Source of the DNA: Streptomyces sp. NRRL S-340 | Lineage (GTDB): Bacteria > Actinomycetota > Actinomycetes > Streptomycetales > Streptomycetaceae | Direction: 5' to 3' | NCBI RefSeq assembly: GCF_000720185.1 | Contig: NZ_JOIY01000012.1 | Coordinates: 1 to 64,000, forward strand | DNA length: 64,000 nt | Shown: piece after piece, positions 26,554 through 36,853 of the stretch | How positions within the stretch are numbered: position 1 is the stretch's first letter | How the letters are laid out: every line of letters begins with the position of its first letter | Translations under genes and position numbers: made by a program | Notes under the pieces: model-generated | Told to the model about the DNA's origin: nothing | The model's input: the letters and a program-made list of their open reading frames with translations, nothing else | Database searches by the model: none

Positions 26554-26955
26554 TCACATGACCGCATGGGTCTCCAGCGGGCCCGCGGTGATGCGCAGTT
26601 CGCGCACGCGGAGCGGTTCCTCGCCCTCCGCGAGGTAGAAGACATGGGTGAACGGGGCGCGGACGACGCGCTCCGGTTCGCTCTTCCTGGCCATCGTCGC
26701 CTCGCCGCGCAGCAGCCTGACGCCGTTGTCCGCGGTCCAGAACTCCAGTACCTCGTGAGTGATGTGCAACGGCTCGTCGATCTTGACGAAAAACGCCTTG
26801 ATGGCTTCGACCCCGTGGATGTGCGCGGTGCCGAAGTACAGGTCGGTGTCGTCGGTGAGCGGTGCGAAGCCTTCGTCGAACGACAGGGTGTCGATGGCGT
26901 CCATGAACTTCAGGACCCAGGCGGGGACGTTCGTCGGGTGTGCCGTGTTCGCCAT
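26554..26955 (-). CDS. SnoaL-like (NTF2-fold) protein
   Basis: 133 aa. A small alpha/beta-cone protein with WVLKFMDAIDTLSFDEGFAPLTDDTDLYFG and IHGVEAIKAFFVKIDEPLHITHEVLEFW, then FTHVFYLAEG, fitting SnoaL-like polyketide cyclases, hydratases and binding proteins. It follows the alpha/beta hydrolase gene by 22 bases on the same strand, so both are expected under the operator at 27878-27917. The reaction is unknown. Confidence 0.78.
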   Translation of the reverse strand: MANTAHPTNVPAWVLKFMDAIDTLSFDEGFAPLTDDTDLYFGTAHIHGVEAIKAFFVKIDEPLHITHEVLEFWTADNGVRLLRGEATMARKSEPERVVRAPFTHVFYLAEGEEPLRVRELRITAGPLETHAVM

Positions 26956-26977
26956 GGCGTAGTTCACTCCGTCGTGG

Positions 26978-27832
26978 TCAGGCCGCGGTGGGCAGGGCGG
27001 CGAGAAAGGCATCGATCTCGGCGTTGACCGCAGCGGGGTTCTCGCGCGCGGCGAGGTGGGCGGTGTGCCGGAGGACGCGGAAGGCGCTGTCCGGGATGGC
27101 GTCGGCCATCTTGCGGACCACATGCACGGGGAACTGGCTGTCCTCCTCACCGGCGATGATCAGGACGGGCACGCCCTCGATGGTGCCGAGGCGGCGGTGT
27201 TCGTCCTTGCGGCCGATCAGGATGCTGCGCAGTGCCCAGGCCACGGACTTCGGGTCGTCACGGAGGACGACCTTGGTGAACTCGACGAACTCGGGGTTCG
27301 AGGCCTCCGCACTCGGCCCGGCGAACGCGCGGCGCGCGGCGTTGGCGGCAAGCGCGGGCATCGTCGAGTTCAGCGACAGGAACGCGGCCAGAGCGGTGGC
27401 CCAGATGCTCTCGAACGTCGTGGGCAGCGAGGCGGTGCAGTTGATGCCGACCGCGGCCGCGGTCCGCTCGGGGTGGTAGGCCGGGAAGACGCCGGCGAGC
27501 ATGCCGCCCCAACTGTTGCCGACCAGCACACACTTGCCGATTCCGAGCGCGTCGAGGATCTCGACGAGGACGGTGGAGCAGTCCTCCAGGTCGATGATCT
27601 TCCGCAGCGCGTCGGACTTGCCGTGTCCGGGGCTGTCGATGAGCACGACGCGGTGCGTCGGGGCGAAGTGCTCGTACTGGTACTCCCACATGGTGCCGTC
27701 CATCATCAGGCTCGGCCAGAACACCATGGGCCGGCCGTCGGCGCGGCCGCCGACGCGTACGTTGATCAGGCCCAGCGACGTGGGGATGAGGCTCTCGGTG
27801 GTGCCTTCGAGCGGGTTCGGAGTGGTCGGCAT
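26978..27832 (-). CDS. Alpha/beta hydrolase
   Basis: 284 aa with GGGAGG before ATG 27832. DSPGHGKSDAL, the nucleophile elbow GNSWGGM (Ser near residue 106), an acidic residue in IIAGEEDSQFP and His near residue 255 (LRHTAHLAA) form the triad. Wording is closest to 3-oxoadipate enol-lactonase-like and ester hydrolases. It is the first gene of a two-gene unit with the SnoaL-like protein and has a triple-ACTAGT operator upstream. Confidence 0.88.
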   Translation of the reverse strand: MPTTPNPLEGTTESLIPTSLGLINVRVGGRADGRPMVFWPSLMMDGTMWEYQYEHFAPTHRVVLIDSPGHGKSDALRKIIDLEDCSTVLVEILDALGIGKCVLVGNSWGGMLAGVFPAYHPERTAAAVGINCTASLPTTFESIWATALAAFLSLNSTMPALAANAARRAFAGPSAEASNPEFVEFTKVVLRDDPKSVAWALRSILIGRKDEHRRLGTIEGVPVLIIAGEEDSQFPVHVVRKMADAIPDSAFRVLRHTAHLAARENPAAVNAEIDAFLAALPTAA

Positions 27833-27877
27833 GGTCGTCCTCCCTAGGAGTCGGAGCGCGGCGCGACCCGGCCGCTG

Positions 27878-27917
27878 ACTAGTAGCGTATTCGAACTAGT
27901 TCTGAAACGCTACTAGT
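27878..27917. promoter_or_regulatory. 40-bp nested palindrome with three ACTAGT boxes
   Basis: ACTAGTAGCGT (27878-27888) and ACGCTACTAGT (27907-27917) are perfect 11-base inverted arms. The exact centre is a third palindrome, GAACTAGTTC (27893-27902). The three ACTAGT boxes have centres 17 bases apart. It lies 46 bases before the hydrolase start, and the same box pair recurs before the HxlR gene. Confidence 0.8.
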
Positions 27918-27953
27918 GCGCCCGTGGTCCGGATCACGTCCGATACGGAGCGG

Positions 27954-28430
27954 TCAGCCCGCGCCCTCCGTGTCCGTGCCCTCCTGCTCGGCGGGCAGGG
28001 GGCGCAGGGTCGACGCCTCGACCGGCCGGTGGCAGTTGCTGCATGCGAGGTAGGGATCGGTCGGACTGTCACACACGGTGTGCAGGAACCGGTGGCGCGT
28101 GCCGTCGCCGTCGCTCGCATGGGCCTCGGCCCAGCGTGTGACGGCCGCGATGGCGGGGACGACGAGTTCCCGGGCGCTGTCGGTGAGCTGGTACTCGTAC
28201 CACGGCTTGTCCTGGCGGTATGCGCGCTTGGTGAGCAGGCCCAGCTCGATCAGGCTGTTGAGCCGCGCGGTCAGAATGTTCGCCGAGATGCCCAGCGCCC
28301 GCTTGAGTTCGCCGAACCGGCCGACGCCGAAGAACACTTCGCGCAGGATCTGGTAGTTCCAGCGCTCCGAGATGGCGGCCAGGAACTCCTGGCCGTGCCT
28401 GAAGGTCACATGGTTCTCGCTGCCGGACAT
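27954..28430 (-). CDS. HxlR-family regulator with C-terminal CxxC tail
   Basis: 158 aa from ATG 28430, with AGGGAG upstream. The winged helix (ISERWNYQILREVFFGVGRFGELKRALGISANILTARLNSLIELGLL) is HxlR-type. The usual N-terminal Cys is not present. A C-terminal extension, residues about 115-150, contains CDSP and ACSNCHRPVEA, resembling a small metal-binding knuckle. Paired ACTAGT boxes lie upstream of it and of the divergent-function hydrolase operon on the same strand, so it probably autoregulates and controls that operon. Confidence 0.88.
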   Translation of the reverse strand: MSGSENHVTFRHGQEFLAAISERWNYQILREVFFGVGRFGELKRALGISANILTARLNSLIELGLLTKRAYRQDKPWYEYQLTDSARELVVPAIAAVTRWAEAHASDGDGTRHRFLHTVCDSPTDPYLACSNCHRPVEASTLRPLPAEQEGTDTEGAG

Positions 28431-28463
28431 GACACTCCCTGGAACAGGTGGGCGTAAATCGGT

Positions 28464-28486
28464 ACTAGTTTGTTTCCAATACTAGT
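28464..28486. promoter_or_regulatory. Paired ACTAGT boxes upstream of HxlR gene
   Basis: ACTAGT occurs at 28464-28469 and 28481-28486, again 17 bases apart, 34-56 bases before the HxlR start. It matches the box and spacing of the site at 27878-27917. Confidence 0.72.
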
Positions 28487-28620
28487 TCTGGTGTGGGGCC
28501 CGGTCCGTCCGGGCGCTTGCCCGCCCGGCGGCAGCCCGTAAGGACCCGGGAGGGCACGCGTGAGGTCCCGGGCCTCCCCCGGTGCCCTCATCGGTCCCGC
28601 ACCGGCCGCAGACCCGAGCG

Positions 28621-28645
28621 GGGCGCCCGCGAGCAGCGGGCGCCC
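28621..28645 (-). terminator. Terminator hairpin downstream of HIT gene
   Basis: GGGCGCCCGC (28621-28630) and GCGGGCGCCC (28636-28645) are perfect complements around a 5-base loop, about 80 bases beyond the HIT gene stop on the minus strand. Confidence 0.5.
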
Positions 28646-28726
28646 TCGATGGTCCTGCCCGTCGTCCGCGAGCGAGACCGGCGGACCACGGCCCCGTGGT
28701 TGCGCGCACGGACGGTCGGTTCTGGT

Positions 28727-29152
28727 TCAGCTCCCGGGGCGCTTCTCAGCGGCCAGTGCGCGGGCGAGTTCGGTGGCGGGGTCACCGGCGAACCGGTGCC
28801 GGGACCGCCCGGCCGGCCAGGTGGAGATGCCGTCGTCCGGCCACCGCGGGACGACGTGGAAGTGCAGATGCGGCACCGACTGCTCCGATCCCGGACCACT
28901 CGCGTTGAGGACGTTCACGCCGGTCGCGTGCAACGCGGAGCGCATGGCGTGGGCCACGCGCCGGACCAGTTCGACGGTCTCGGCCAGGAGTTCGGCGGGA
29001 GCGTCGAAGACATCGGCGTGGTGGGATGCCGGTATCACCAGGGTGTGCCCTGGAGCGAGCGGGTTGAGGGGGGCGAACGCGCGGGCGGACGGCGCGCGGG
29101 CCACCCACTGGGCGCCGTCTTCACGGATGAGCCGGCAGAAGGGGCACGACAT
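28727..29152 (-). CDS. HIT-family (histidine triad) nucleotide hydrolase/transferase
   Basis: 141 aa. The HLHFHVVPR triad (residues about 95-103) is intact and VPHLHFHVVPRWPDD is typical of bacterial HIT proteins. CPFC at residues 3-6 begins a zinc-binding N-terminus. The family hydrolyses nucleoside phosphoramidates or dinucleoside polyphosphates. The gene stands alone with a weak ribosome-binding site before ATG 29152. Confidence 0.93.
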   Translation of the reverse strand: MSCPFCRLIREDGAQWVARAPSARAFAPLNPLAPGHTLVIPASHHADVFDAPAELLAETVELVRRVAHAMRSALHATGVNVLNASGPGSEQSVPHLHFHVVPRWPDDGISTWPAGRSRHRFAGDPATELARALAAEKRPGS

Positions 29153-29245
29153 GCCGATGACATTGCCACATGCGGACGGAGCGCCCGACCCCCCAGTCCC
29201 CGGTCGCCGATCGGGGGCGGACAGGACAGCACTCGGGGCGCCCCG

Positions 29246-30168
29246 TCACCCCGTGCCCTCCGGCCGTGGCCGTGCGGCGCTGCCCGAGCCCTCATCGGCC
29301 TCACCGGCCTCTTCCCGCCCGCCCGCCGCGTCGCTGAGCAGCGGGGAGCGGGACAGCGTCATCACGGCCGCACCGGCCGCCGCGGCACACGCGACGGCGA
29401 GCAGGATGAACAGGCCGCCACGCACCTCCTCATGGAAGACCAGCACGCCCCACAGGATGCCGATCACGGGGTCGGCCATGGTCAGGCCGGGCTGGGTGAC
29501 CAGCAGGCCGCCCGCGTTCATCGCCGACTGCAGCAGGAACATCGCGCACGCGCCGACCGCGATCATGGACCACAGCTCCCAGCCGGTGAACACAGCGGCC
29601 AGGCCGTGGGAATAGGTGTTCGTCACTGCCTTGATGAGTGCGGCGGTCAGCCCGAAGGCGCATCCGGTCGTCACTCCGAGCAGTGCGGCCCGGCGGGTGC
29701 CCGACGCCCGGCGCGCCCACAGGACACCGGCCGCGATCAGCAGCACGTTGGTGCCTCCGCCGATCAGCCAGGCGGCCCAGGAGACCGACGAGGACATGCC
29801 CTGACCGGGCCCCAGCGCGAGCAGCAGCCCGGCCACGCCCGCGGCCATGACCGCCGAGGCCGCCCACTCGCGGCGGCCCAGCCGGCTCCCGAAGAAGAAT
29901 CCGGAGAGATCAGTGCCGCCGGCAGGTCCAGGGTGAGCAGCGGCTGCACCTGCGAGATCGGTCCCGATCCCAGAGCGACCGCCTGCAGCAGGAAACCCGC
30001 GATCAGCGACAGCACTCCGCCGAGCCACACGGGCCGGTGCAGCAGATGCCACACCAGCAGAAGGCGCAGGTTCTGAGTGGTGGATTCCTCCCGTGCGGCC
30101 TTGCGCTGAAGCGCGGACGCCAGGGCGTTCGCCAAGGCGGCCAGCACGGCGAGGAGGGGACTGAGCAA
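29246..30168 (-). pseudogene. DMT-superfamily transporter split by a single-base frameshift
   Basis: The N-terminal part (from TTG 30168 with AGGAGG 6 bases upstream; GTG 30201 is an alternative) reads LLSPLLAVLAALANALASAL, then GFLLQAVALGSGPISQVQPL and LDLPAALI. Near 29904-29910 the frame is lost and the family sequence continues in another frame as SGFFFGSRLGRREWAASAVM and onward to the stop at 29246. Removing the shift gives about 306 residues with roughly 10 hydrophobic segments, the normal length for this EamA-like group. It is one base short at the junction. Both halves keep good codon bias, so the lesion is recent or a sequence error. Confidence 0.75.
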
Positions 30169-30423
30169 ACCGGACCTCCTCGTCCAGCGGGTGGCGATCA
30201 CCGCGGTGACCCGCGACCGTCACGTCCGGGCTGCTGTCCTGTCCGGTGAGGGAGGCTCCGGCCACCCCCCGTCCCCCGTTCTCCGAGAGGTTCGGATCGG
30301 CGGCGTCCGCACTGCACTCTCTCGACCGGGTCCCCTCCGTACCTCCTGTCACTCATGGCGGTGCCGCCAAGCCGCCGTCGTCAGGCCGGTGCCGGGGTGC
30401 GGGATGCGGGGTGCGGCCGGGCG

Positions 30424-31089
30424 TCAGCGTGCCATGCGGTGGCGGACGGCGTCGCGGGCCCGGTCGAGGGGCCCGAGCAGGGGCGCGGCCAGCTTGTTCG
30501 TGGCCTCGTTGTTGACCCAGCGGTGCGGCCGGGTCGGCGCGTAGGCCTGGGTGAGTTTCACCTCGGCGCCCAGCATCCGCAGCCGCGTCGCGCTCACCGC
30601 CTTGCGCAGGGCGGCGAACTCCTCCCGCTCCTCGCGCGCCGCGTGCCCGGCGACCGCGCGCCGGGCCTGGTTCAGCAGCCGCAGGTATCCGCGTCCTTCC
30701 GGTCCGGTGCGCCAGAGCGCCACCAGCAGTTCCTTGGCCTCCTTCTCCTCGTGCCGGCGGCGGGCCGCCAGCTCGCGGCCGTGCTCGAGGGCCCGGCGTG
30801 CGACCGGGTGGACATGTGCCTCTTCAGCGGCTTCGTGCACGGCGAGCAGGCGCATGAGCCGGTCGAAGTTCCGGCGCCGCGGCGGTCCGGGCAGAGCGGC
30901 TCGCAGGAAGCCGATCTTGATCTGCCGGTGCTGGCGGGTGAGCACGTCGACGGCGTCCTCGCCACCCAGGACGCGTACCGCCTTCGCGGACCAGGCGGGG
31001 GCGGTCTTCCCTGCCTTCACCGCGGCCTTGGCGGTCCACAGGGGCTTGGTCGCCGTGGTCACGGCTGCCGTCCTGCCGAGCTTTCCCAT
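30424..31089 (-). CDS. Hemerythrin-like HHE-domain protein
   Basis: 221 aa, GAGGAGG 7 bases before ATG 31089. Basic N-terminus, then LTRQHRQIKIGF, LLAVHEAAEEAHVHP, RRHEEKEAKELL and AVAGHAAREEREEF: the spaced His and Glu residues of the four-helix HHE cation-binding fold. It would bind a di-iron centre and may sense or buffer oxygen, NO or iron. No membrane segments are present. The neighbours give no clue about its role. Confidence 0.85.
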   Translation of the reverse strand: MGKLGRTAAVTTATKPLWTAKAAVKAGKTAPAWSAKAVRVLGGEDAVDVLTRQHRQIKIGFLRAALPGPPRRRNFDRLMRLLAVHEAAEEAHVHPVARRALEHGRELAARRRHEEKEAKELLVALWRTGPEGRGYLRLLNQARRAVAGHAAREEREEFAALRKAVSATRLRMLGAEVKLTQAYAPTRPHRWVNNEATNKLAAPLLGPLDRARDAVRHRMAR

Positions 31090-31738
31090 GGCTGCCTCCT
31101 CACTTCCGGGTCAAAGGTGCTGGGTACCCCGGGCCGGGCGGTGTCATCCGCTGCCGGGGTCTGGCCGGTCCGTCAGCGGCGGGCCGATGACTGCGGGGCC
31201 GGGGCCGGGCCACGCCGACAGCGGGTCACGCGAGGTGACCACCGACGCGGCGGCGGGGTGGTCGGCGTGGTTCCGTCGTCACAGCCGGCGCCGAGCCCTG
31301 CGGCAGTCTCCGCCTGGACACGGCCGGGGTGCGCTTCCCGGACGGCCCCGAGTGCGGGTCCCGGACCGCCGCGTCCGCCCTCGCGCTCGCGCCCCGGGGG
31401 CCGCCGCGCCGCGCCGCCCGGCTGCCGCCCCGGCGTCTGACACACCCGCCGCGGCACCACCGCCGTCCGCGCACCGCCCGCCCGGCGTGACCCACCCCTG
31501 TCCCCGGTTCGATGAGGCCCTCCGTGAAATCTGCTGTTCCTGTCCGACTCCGCCCGGTACGGCCGCGGTTACCTGGAGCGCGCCCCGGACGCCGTGACCT
31601 GCCCTCTGAATCAAAGAATCAGATCACCTTCAACGGAAACATCTGTTGGACAGGTTTTCCGTCGGGCTCAAGGATGTCTCGTGCGGTAGCGCAGTCAACG
31701 CGACGCCGGGATGGACTACCGCCTGAGTGGAGGCTGAA
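31090..31738. other. Intergenic region upstream of the catabolic operon
   Basis: About 650 bases with no supported gene. It becomes less GC-rich from about 31605, where TGAATCAAAGAATCA (31606-31620) forms an imperfect dyad. The divergent promoters of the hemerythrin-like gene and the monooxygenase operon must lie here. Confidence 0.5.
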
Positions 31739-33025
31739 GTGCCCAGTGAAGAAACTGAAGTGGTCGTCGTCGGGGCGGGCCAGGCGGGTATCGCGGTGAG
31801 TGAGCACCTCGGTGCCCACGGCATACCGCACATCGTCCTGGAGCGGCACCGTATCGCCGAGCGGTGGCGCTCGGAGCGGTGGGACTCCCTGGTGGCGAAC
31901 GGGCCCGCCTGGCACGACCGGTTCCCGAATCTGGAGTTCTCCGGCGTCGATCCCGACGGTTTCGCCTCCAAGGAGCAGGTCGCGGACTACCTCGTCGCGT
32001 ACGCCGAGAAGATCGGCGCCCCGGTCCGGTGCGGTGTCGAGGTCACCTCGGTGCGCAAGCGGACCGGCCGGCCCGGCTTCCGGGTCGAGACCTCGGAGGG
32101 AGCCATCGACGCGCGCTTCGTCGTGGCCGCCACGGGGCCGTTCCAGCGGCCCGTGATCCCGCCCGTCGTCCCGGACGGCGCCGTCCCCGTGCAGATCCAC
32201 TCCAGCGGGTACCGCAATCCGCAGCAGCTGCCCGAGGGGGCGGTCCTCGTGGTGGGCGCCGGTTCCTCGGGGGTCCAGATCGCCGACGAGCTGCGCCGGT
32301 CCGGCCGCCGGGTCCTGCTCTCCGTCGGCCCGCACGACCGTCCTCCCCGTCAGTACCGCGGACGTGACTTCTGCTGGTGGCTGGGCGTGCTCGGGATCTG
32401 GGACGCGCAGACGCCCCCCCAGGGTGCCGAACACGTCACCATCGCGGTCAGCGGCGCCCGCGGTGGCCACACCGTGGACTTCCGTGCCCTGGCCGGCACC
32501 GGCATCGAACTGGTCGGCATGACCGCGTCGTACGAGGACGGCGTCCTGCGCTTCGCGCCGGACCTCGCCGCGAACATCTCGCTCGGCGACGACAAGTACC
32601 TGGCGTTCCTGAAGGCGGCCGACGCGTATGTCGAGCGCAACGGGCTCGACCTCCCCGAGGAGCCGCAGGCGCATGTCCTCGGGCCGGACCCGGAGTGCGT
32701 GCGCAGCCCCCTCCTGGAGCTCGACCTGGCCGCGGCCGGTGTCACCTCGATCGTGTGGGCGACGGGCTTCGCCACCGACTACGGCTGGCTGCAGGCCGAC
32801 GCGTTCGACGAGAAGGGCAGGCCGGACCACCGGCGAGGAGTCTCCTCGGAGCCCGGTGTCTACTTCCTCGGCCTGCCCTGGCTGTCCCGCCGCGGGTCCA
32901 GCTTCATCTGGGGCGTGTGGCACGACGCCAGGTACGTCGCCGACCACATCGTCACCCAGCGGGGCTACCTCTCGTACGGCACCACCGACCGGCCCGGCCT
33001 CACGCCGGCGGTCCAGAACAGCTGA
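31739..33025 (+). CDS. Flavin-containing monooxygenase-like FAD/NAD(P) oxidoreductase
   Basis: 428 aa from GTG 31739; GGAGG at 31728-31732 fixes this start over GTG 31727. VVVVGAGQAGIAVSEHL is the FAD-binding Rossmann motif and VLVVGAGSSGVQIADEL (about residues 173-189) the NADPH-binding one, with an ATGF motif (VWATGFATDYGW) near residue 340. These are features of class B flavin monooxygenases that N- or S-oxidise or Baeyer-Villiger oxidise small molecules. It heads an operon with Rid, DUF1028, M20 amidohydrolase, aspartase and transporter genes, suggesting it opens catabolism of a nitrogen compound. Confidence 0.88.
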   Translation: MPSEETEVVVVGAGQAGIAVSEHLGAHGIPHIVLERHRIAERWRSERWDSLVANGPAWHDRFPNLEFSGVDPDGFASKEQVADYLVAYAEKIGAPVRCGVEVTSVRKRTGRPGFRVETSEGAIDARFVVAATGPFQRPVIPPVVPDGAVPVQIHSSGYRNPQQLPEGAVLVVGAGSSGVQIADELRRSGRRVLLSVGPHDRPPRQYRGRDFCWWLGVLGIWDAQTPPQGAEHVTIAVSGARGGHTVDFRALAGTGIELVGMTASYEDGVLRFAPDLAANISLGDDKYLAFLKAADAYVERNGLDLPEEPQAHVLGPDPECVRSPLLELDLAAAGVTSIVWATGFATDYGWLQADAFDEKGRPDHRRGVSSEPGVYFLGLPWLSRRGSSFIWGVWHDARYVADHIVTQRGYLSYGTTDRPGLTPAVQNS

Positions 33026-33035
33026 GGAGCAGTCG

Positions 33036-33509
33036 ATGACTTCCACGAGCGAGGGCCGCGGCCGGGTGAAGGACCCGGTCGTCGCGGGCGGGCACACCCG
33101 GATCCGGCCGTTCAACACGCGTGACACGTATCCCGAGCAGAACCTCGACAACGACCTCTGCCAGGCCGTCGTCGCCGGCGACACCGTGTATGTGCGGGGG
33201 CAGATCGGCCAGGACCTGGACACCAGCGAGTCCGTGGGCATCGGCGACGCCGAGGCCCAGGCCGAGCAGGCCATGGCCAACATCAAGATGCTGCTCGAAG
33301 AGGCGGGCAGCCGCATGGAGCACCTGGTCAAGCTGACCATCTACCTCGTCGACCCGCGTTACCGCGAGGCGGTGTACCGCACCGTGGGCCGCTGGACCAA
33401 GGGTGTGCACCCCATCTCCACCGGCCTGGTGGTCTCCGCTCTCGCCCGCCCGGAGTGGCTGTGCGAGATCGACGCGATCGCCGTGATCCCCGGGGAGGAC
33501 CGGGCATGA
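33036..33509 (+). CDS. Rid-family (YjgF/YER057c/UK114) protein
   Basis: 157 aa from ATG 33036, GGAG 8 bases upstream. QAVVAGDTVYVRGQIGQDLDT, AEQAMANIKMLLEEAG and VKLTIYLVDPRYREAV are typical Rid segments. The C-terminal ARPEWLCEIDAIAVIP keeps the Arg that binds imine carboxylate in active RidA. Such proteins hydrolyse enamines/imines released by amine metabolism. Its place right after a flavin monooxygenase fits quenching or processing of an imine product. Confidence 0.88.
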   Translation: MTSTSEGRGRVKDPVVAGGHTRIRPFNTRDTYPEQNLDNDLCQAVVAGDTVYVRGQIGQDLDTSESVGIGDAEAQAEQAMANIKMLLEEAGSRMEHLVKLTIYLVDPRYREAVYRTVGRWTKGVHPISTGLVVSALARPEWLCEIDAIAVIPGEDRA

Positions 33510-34180
33510 CCATGTCCCTGGTGGTACGCGACGGCGAACGCTTCGGCATCGTGGCCTGCTCGTCGTCCCCGGCGGTCGCCGCCCGCGTCACCCATCTGCG
33601 GCCGGGCGTCGGCGCGGCGACCTCGCAGAACATCACCGACCCCACGCTCGGCACGGACCTGCTGGACGGGCTGGCGGACCACGGTGACGCGCGACGCGCC
33701 CTGGCCGGCGTCACCGGCGCCGCCCGGAACGCGAAGACCATCGAGTACCGGCAGCTGACCGTGCTGGGCCGCTCGGGGCCCGGGTTCGCGCACAGCGGCG
33801 CGCGTACGCTCGGCACGTACGCCTCGGCCACCGCGGACGGCGCGGTGGCGGCCGGCAACCTGCTGTCCGGTGAGCACATCCCGGGCGTCCTCCTCGACGC
33901 CTACGCGGCGGCCGCCGGGGAGCTGGAGGAGCGCCTGCTCGCCGCCCTGAAGGCCGCCGTAGCGGCGGGCGGCGAGGAGGGGCCGGTGCACTCCGCGGGC
34001 CTCGCGGTCGTCGCGGACGTCAAGTGGCGGGTGACCGACCTGCGGGTGGACTGGGCCGAGGACCCGGTGGACCGGCTCGGCGAACTCCTCGGCGTCTGGC
34101 TGCCGCAGCGGGACGACTACGTGCGGCGCGGACTCGACCCCGCCTCCGCCCCCTCCTACGGCGTCCCGGGCGACCTGTGA
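33506..34180 (+). CDS. DUF1028 protein
   Basis: 224 aa, ATGA overlap with the Rid gene. DGERFGIVACSSSPAVAARV, GVGAATSQNITDPTLG, GYHSGARTLG-like FAHSGARTLG, and AVAAGNLLSGEHI are the family pattern; the fold is related to Ntn hydrolases. DUF1028 genes are repeatedly found beside Rid and amidohydrolase genes, suggesting a hydrolytic step, but no activity is established to my knowledge. The C-terminal RVDWAEDPVDRLGELLG is also family-like. Confidence 0.8.
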   Translation: MTMSLVVRDGERFGIVACSSSPAVAARVTHLRPGVGAATSQNITDPTLGTDLLDGLADHGDARRALAGVTGAARNAKTIEYRQLTVLGRSGPGFAHSGARTLGTYASATADGAVAAGNLLSGEHIPGVLLDAYAAAAGELEERLLAALKAAVAAGGEEGPVHSAGLAVVADVKWRVTDLRVDWAEDPVDRLGELLGVWLPQRDDYVRRGLDPASAPSYGVPGDL

Positions 34181-35375
34181 TGGGCGCGCGGGAAGGGCGG
34201 TCCGTGGAGGGCGCGCCGCGGGAGCGGCCCGAGAGGGGCGCTCTGAAGGAGGCGGCCCGGCGGGCGGTCGGCCGGCACGCCGAGGAGCTGATCGCGCTGT
34301 CCGAGCGGCTGCACGCCGACCCGGAGACCGCCTGGGAGGAGCACCGGGCCGCCGCCGCCGTACCGGAGCCGCTCGACCGCGCCGGGTTCGACGTCACCTC
34401 GTCCTACCTGGGTCTGGAGACGGCGTTCCTGGCCCGGTACGGCAGCGGGCCGGTGCGGATCGCGCTGTGCGCCGAGTACGACGCGCTGCCGGGCCTCGGC
34501 CACGCGTGCGGGCACAACCTCATCGCGGCGTCCGCGGTGGGAGCCGCGCTCGGCCTCGCGGCCGTGGCCGACGAGGCCGGCCTCACCGTCGAGGTCTACG
34601 GCACCCCGGCCGAGGAGGGCGGCGGCGGCAAGATCGAGATGCTGGAGCGGGGCGCCTTCGCCGGGGTGGACCTCGCGATGATGGTCCACCCGGCGCCGGT
34701 CGACGTCGCCGAGGCCCGCCCGTTCGCCGTCAGCCACTCCAGGATCGCGTACACCGGGAAGTCCGCGCACGCCGCGGCCTACCCGGAGGCGGGGGTCAAC
34801 GCGGCCGACGCCTTCACCGTGGCCCAGGTCGCCATCGGCCTGCTGCGCCAGCAACTGCCGGCGTCGGCCAGGGTGCACGGGGTGGTGACCCACGCCGGAG
34901 ACGCCCCGAACGCCATCCCGGAGCGGACGAGCGGCCGGTGGTACGTCCGCGCGGAGACGCTCGCCGAACTGGCCGAGCTCGAACCGCGGGTGATGCGGGC
35001 CTTCGAGGCCGGCGCCCTCGCCACCGGCTGCGAGCTGGAGATCGAGCCGGAGAGCAAGCCGTACGCCGAGTTCCGCACGGACGAGTCCGCCCTCGGGCAC
35101 TACCGCGCCAACGCCCTCGCCCTCGGGCGGGAGTTCGCACCGCCCGGCCAGGCCGCCCGGATGAACCGCGCCTCCACCGACATGGGCAACGTCTCGCAGG
35201 TGGTCCCGGCCATCCACCCCTACATCGGCATCGGTTCCCTGCCCGCCACCAACCACCAGCACGAGTTCGCCGCGTACTGCGTGGGCGCCACGGCCCAGCG
35301 GGCCCTGCTCGACGGGGCGACGGCACTGGCGTGGACCGGCGTGGACCGCGGCACGGCGCACGAAGGAGCGGTGGC

Positions 35376-35379
<4 letters not shown>
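34180..35379 (+). CDS. M20-family amidohydrolase (M20D, AbgB/amino-acid-conjugate hydrolase-like)
   Basis: 399 aa from ATG 34180, which shares one base with the DUF1028 stop. ALCAEYDALPGLGHACGHNL and TPAEEGGGGK carry the metal-binding Asp/His/Glu residues; SAHAAAYPEAGVNAADA is the dimerisation domain entry. M20D enzymes cleave N-acyl amino acids such as p-aminobenzoyl-glutamate or auxin conjugates. Because aspartase is encoded next, release of aspartate from an N-acyl or N-aryl aspartate is an attractive inference, not shown by the sequence. Confidence 0.87.
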
Positions 35380-36788
<1,409 letters not shown>

Positions 36789-36853
36789 AGGGCACGGCGT
36801 CGGCAGCACCCGCACAGCTCCGGCTTCTCCACCCATCCCCCAAGGAGGCGCGC

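Noticed and set aside
29246..30168. Programmed frameshift in the DMT transporter
   Set aside because: No slippery sequence or following structure is evident at the junction; mutation or sequence error is simpler.
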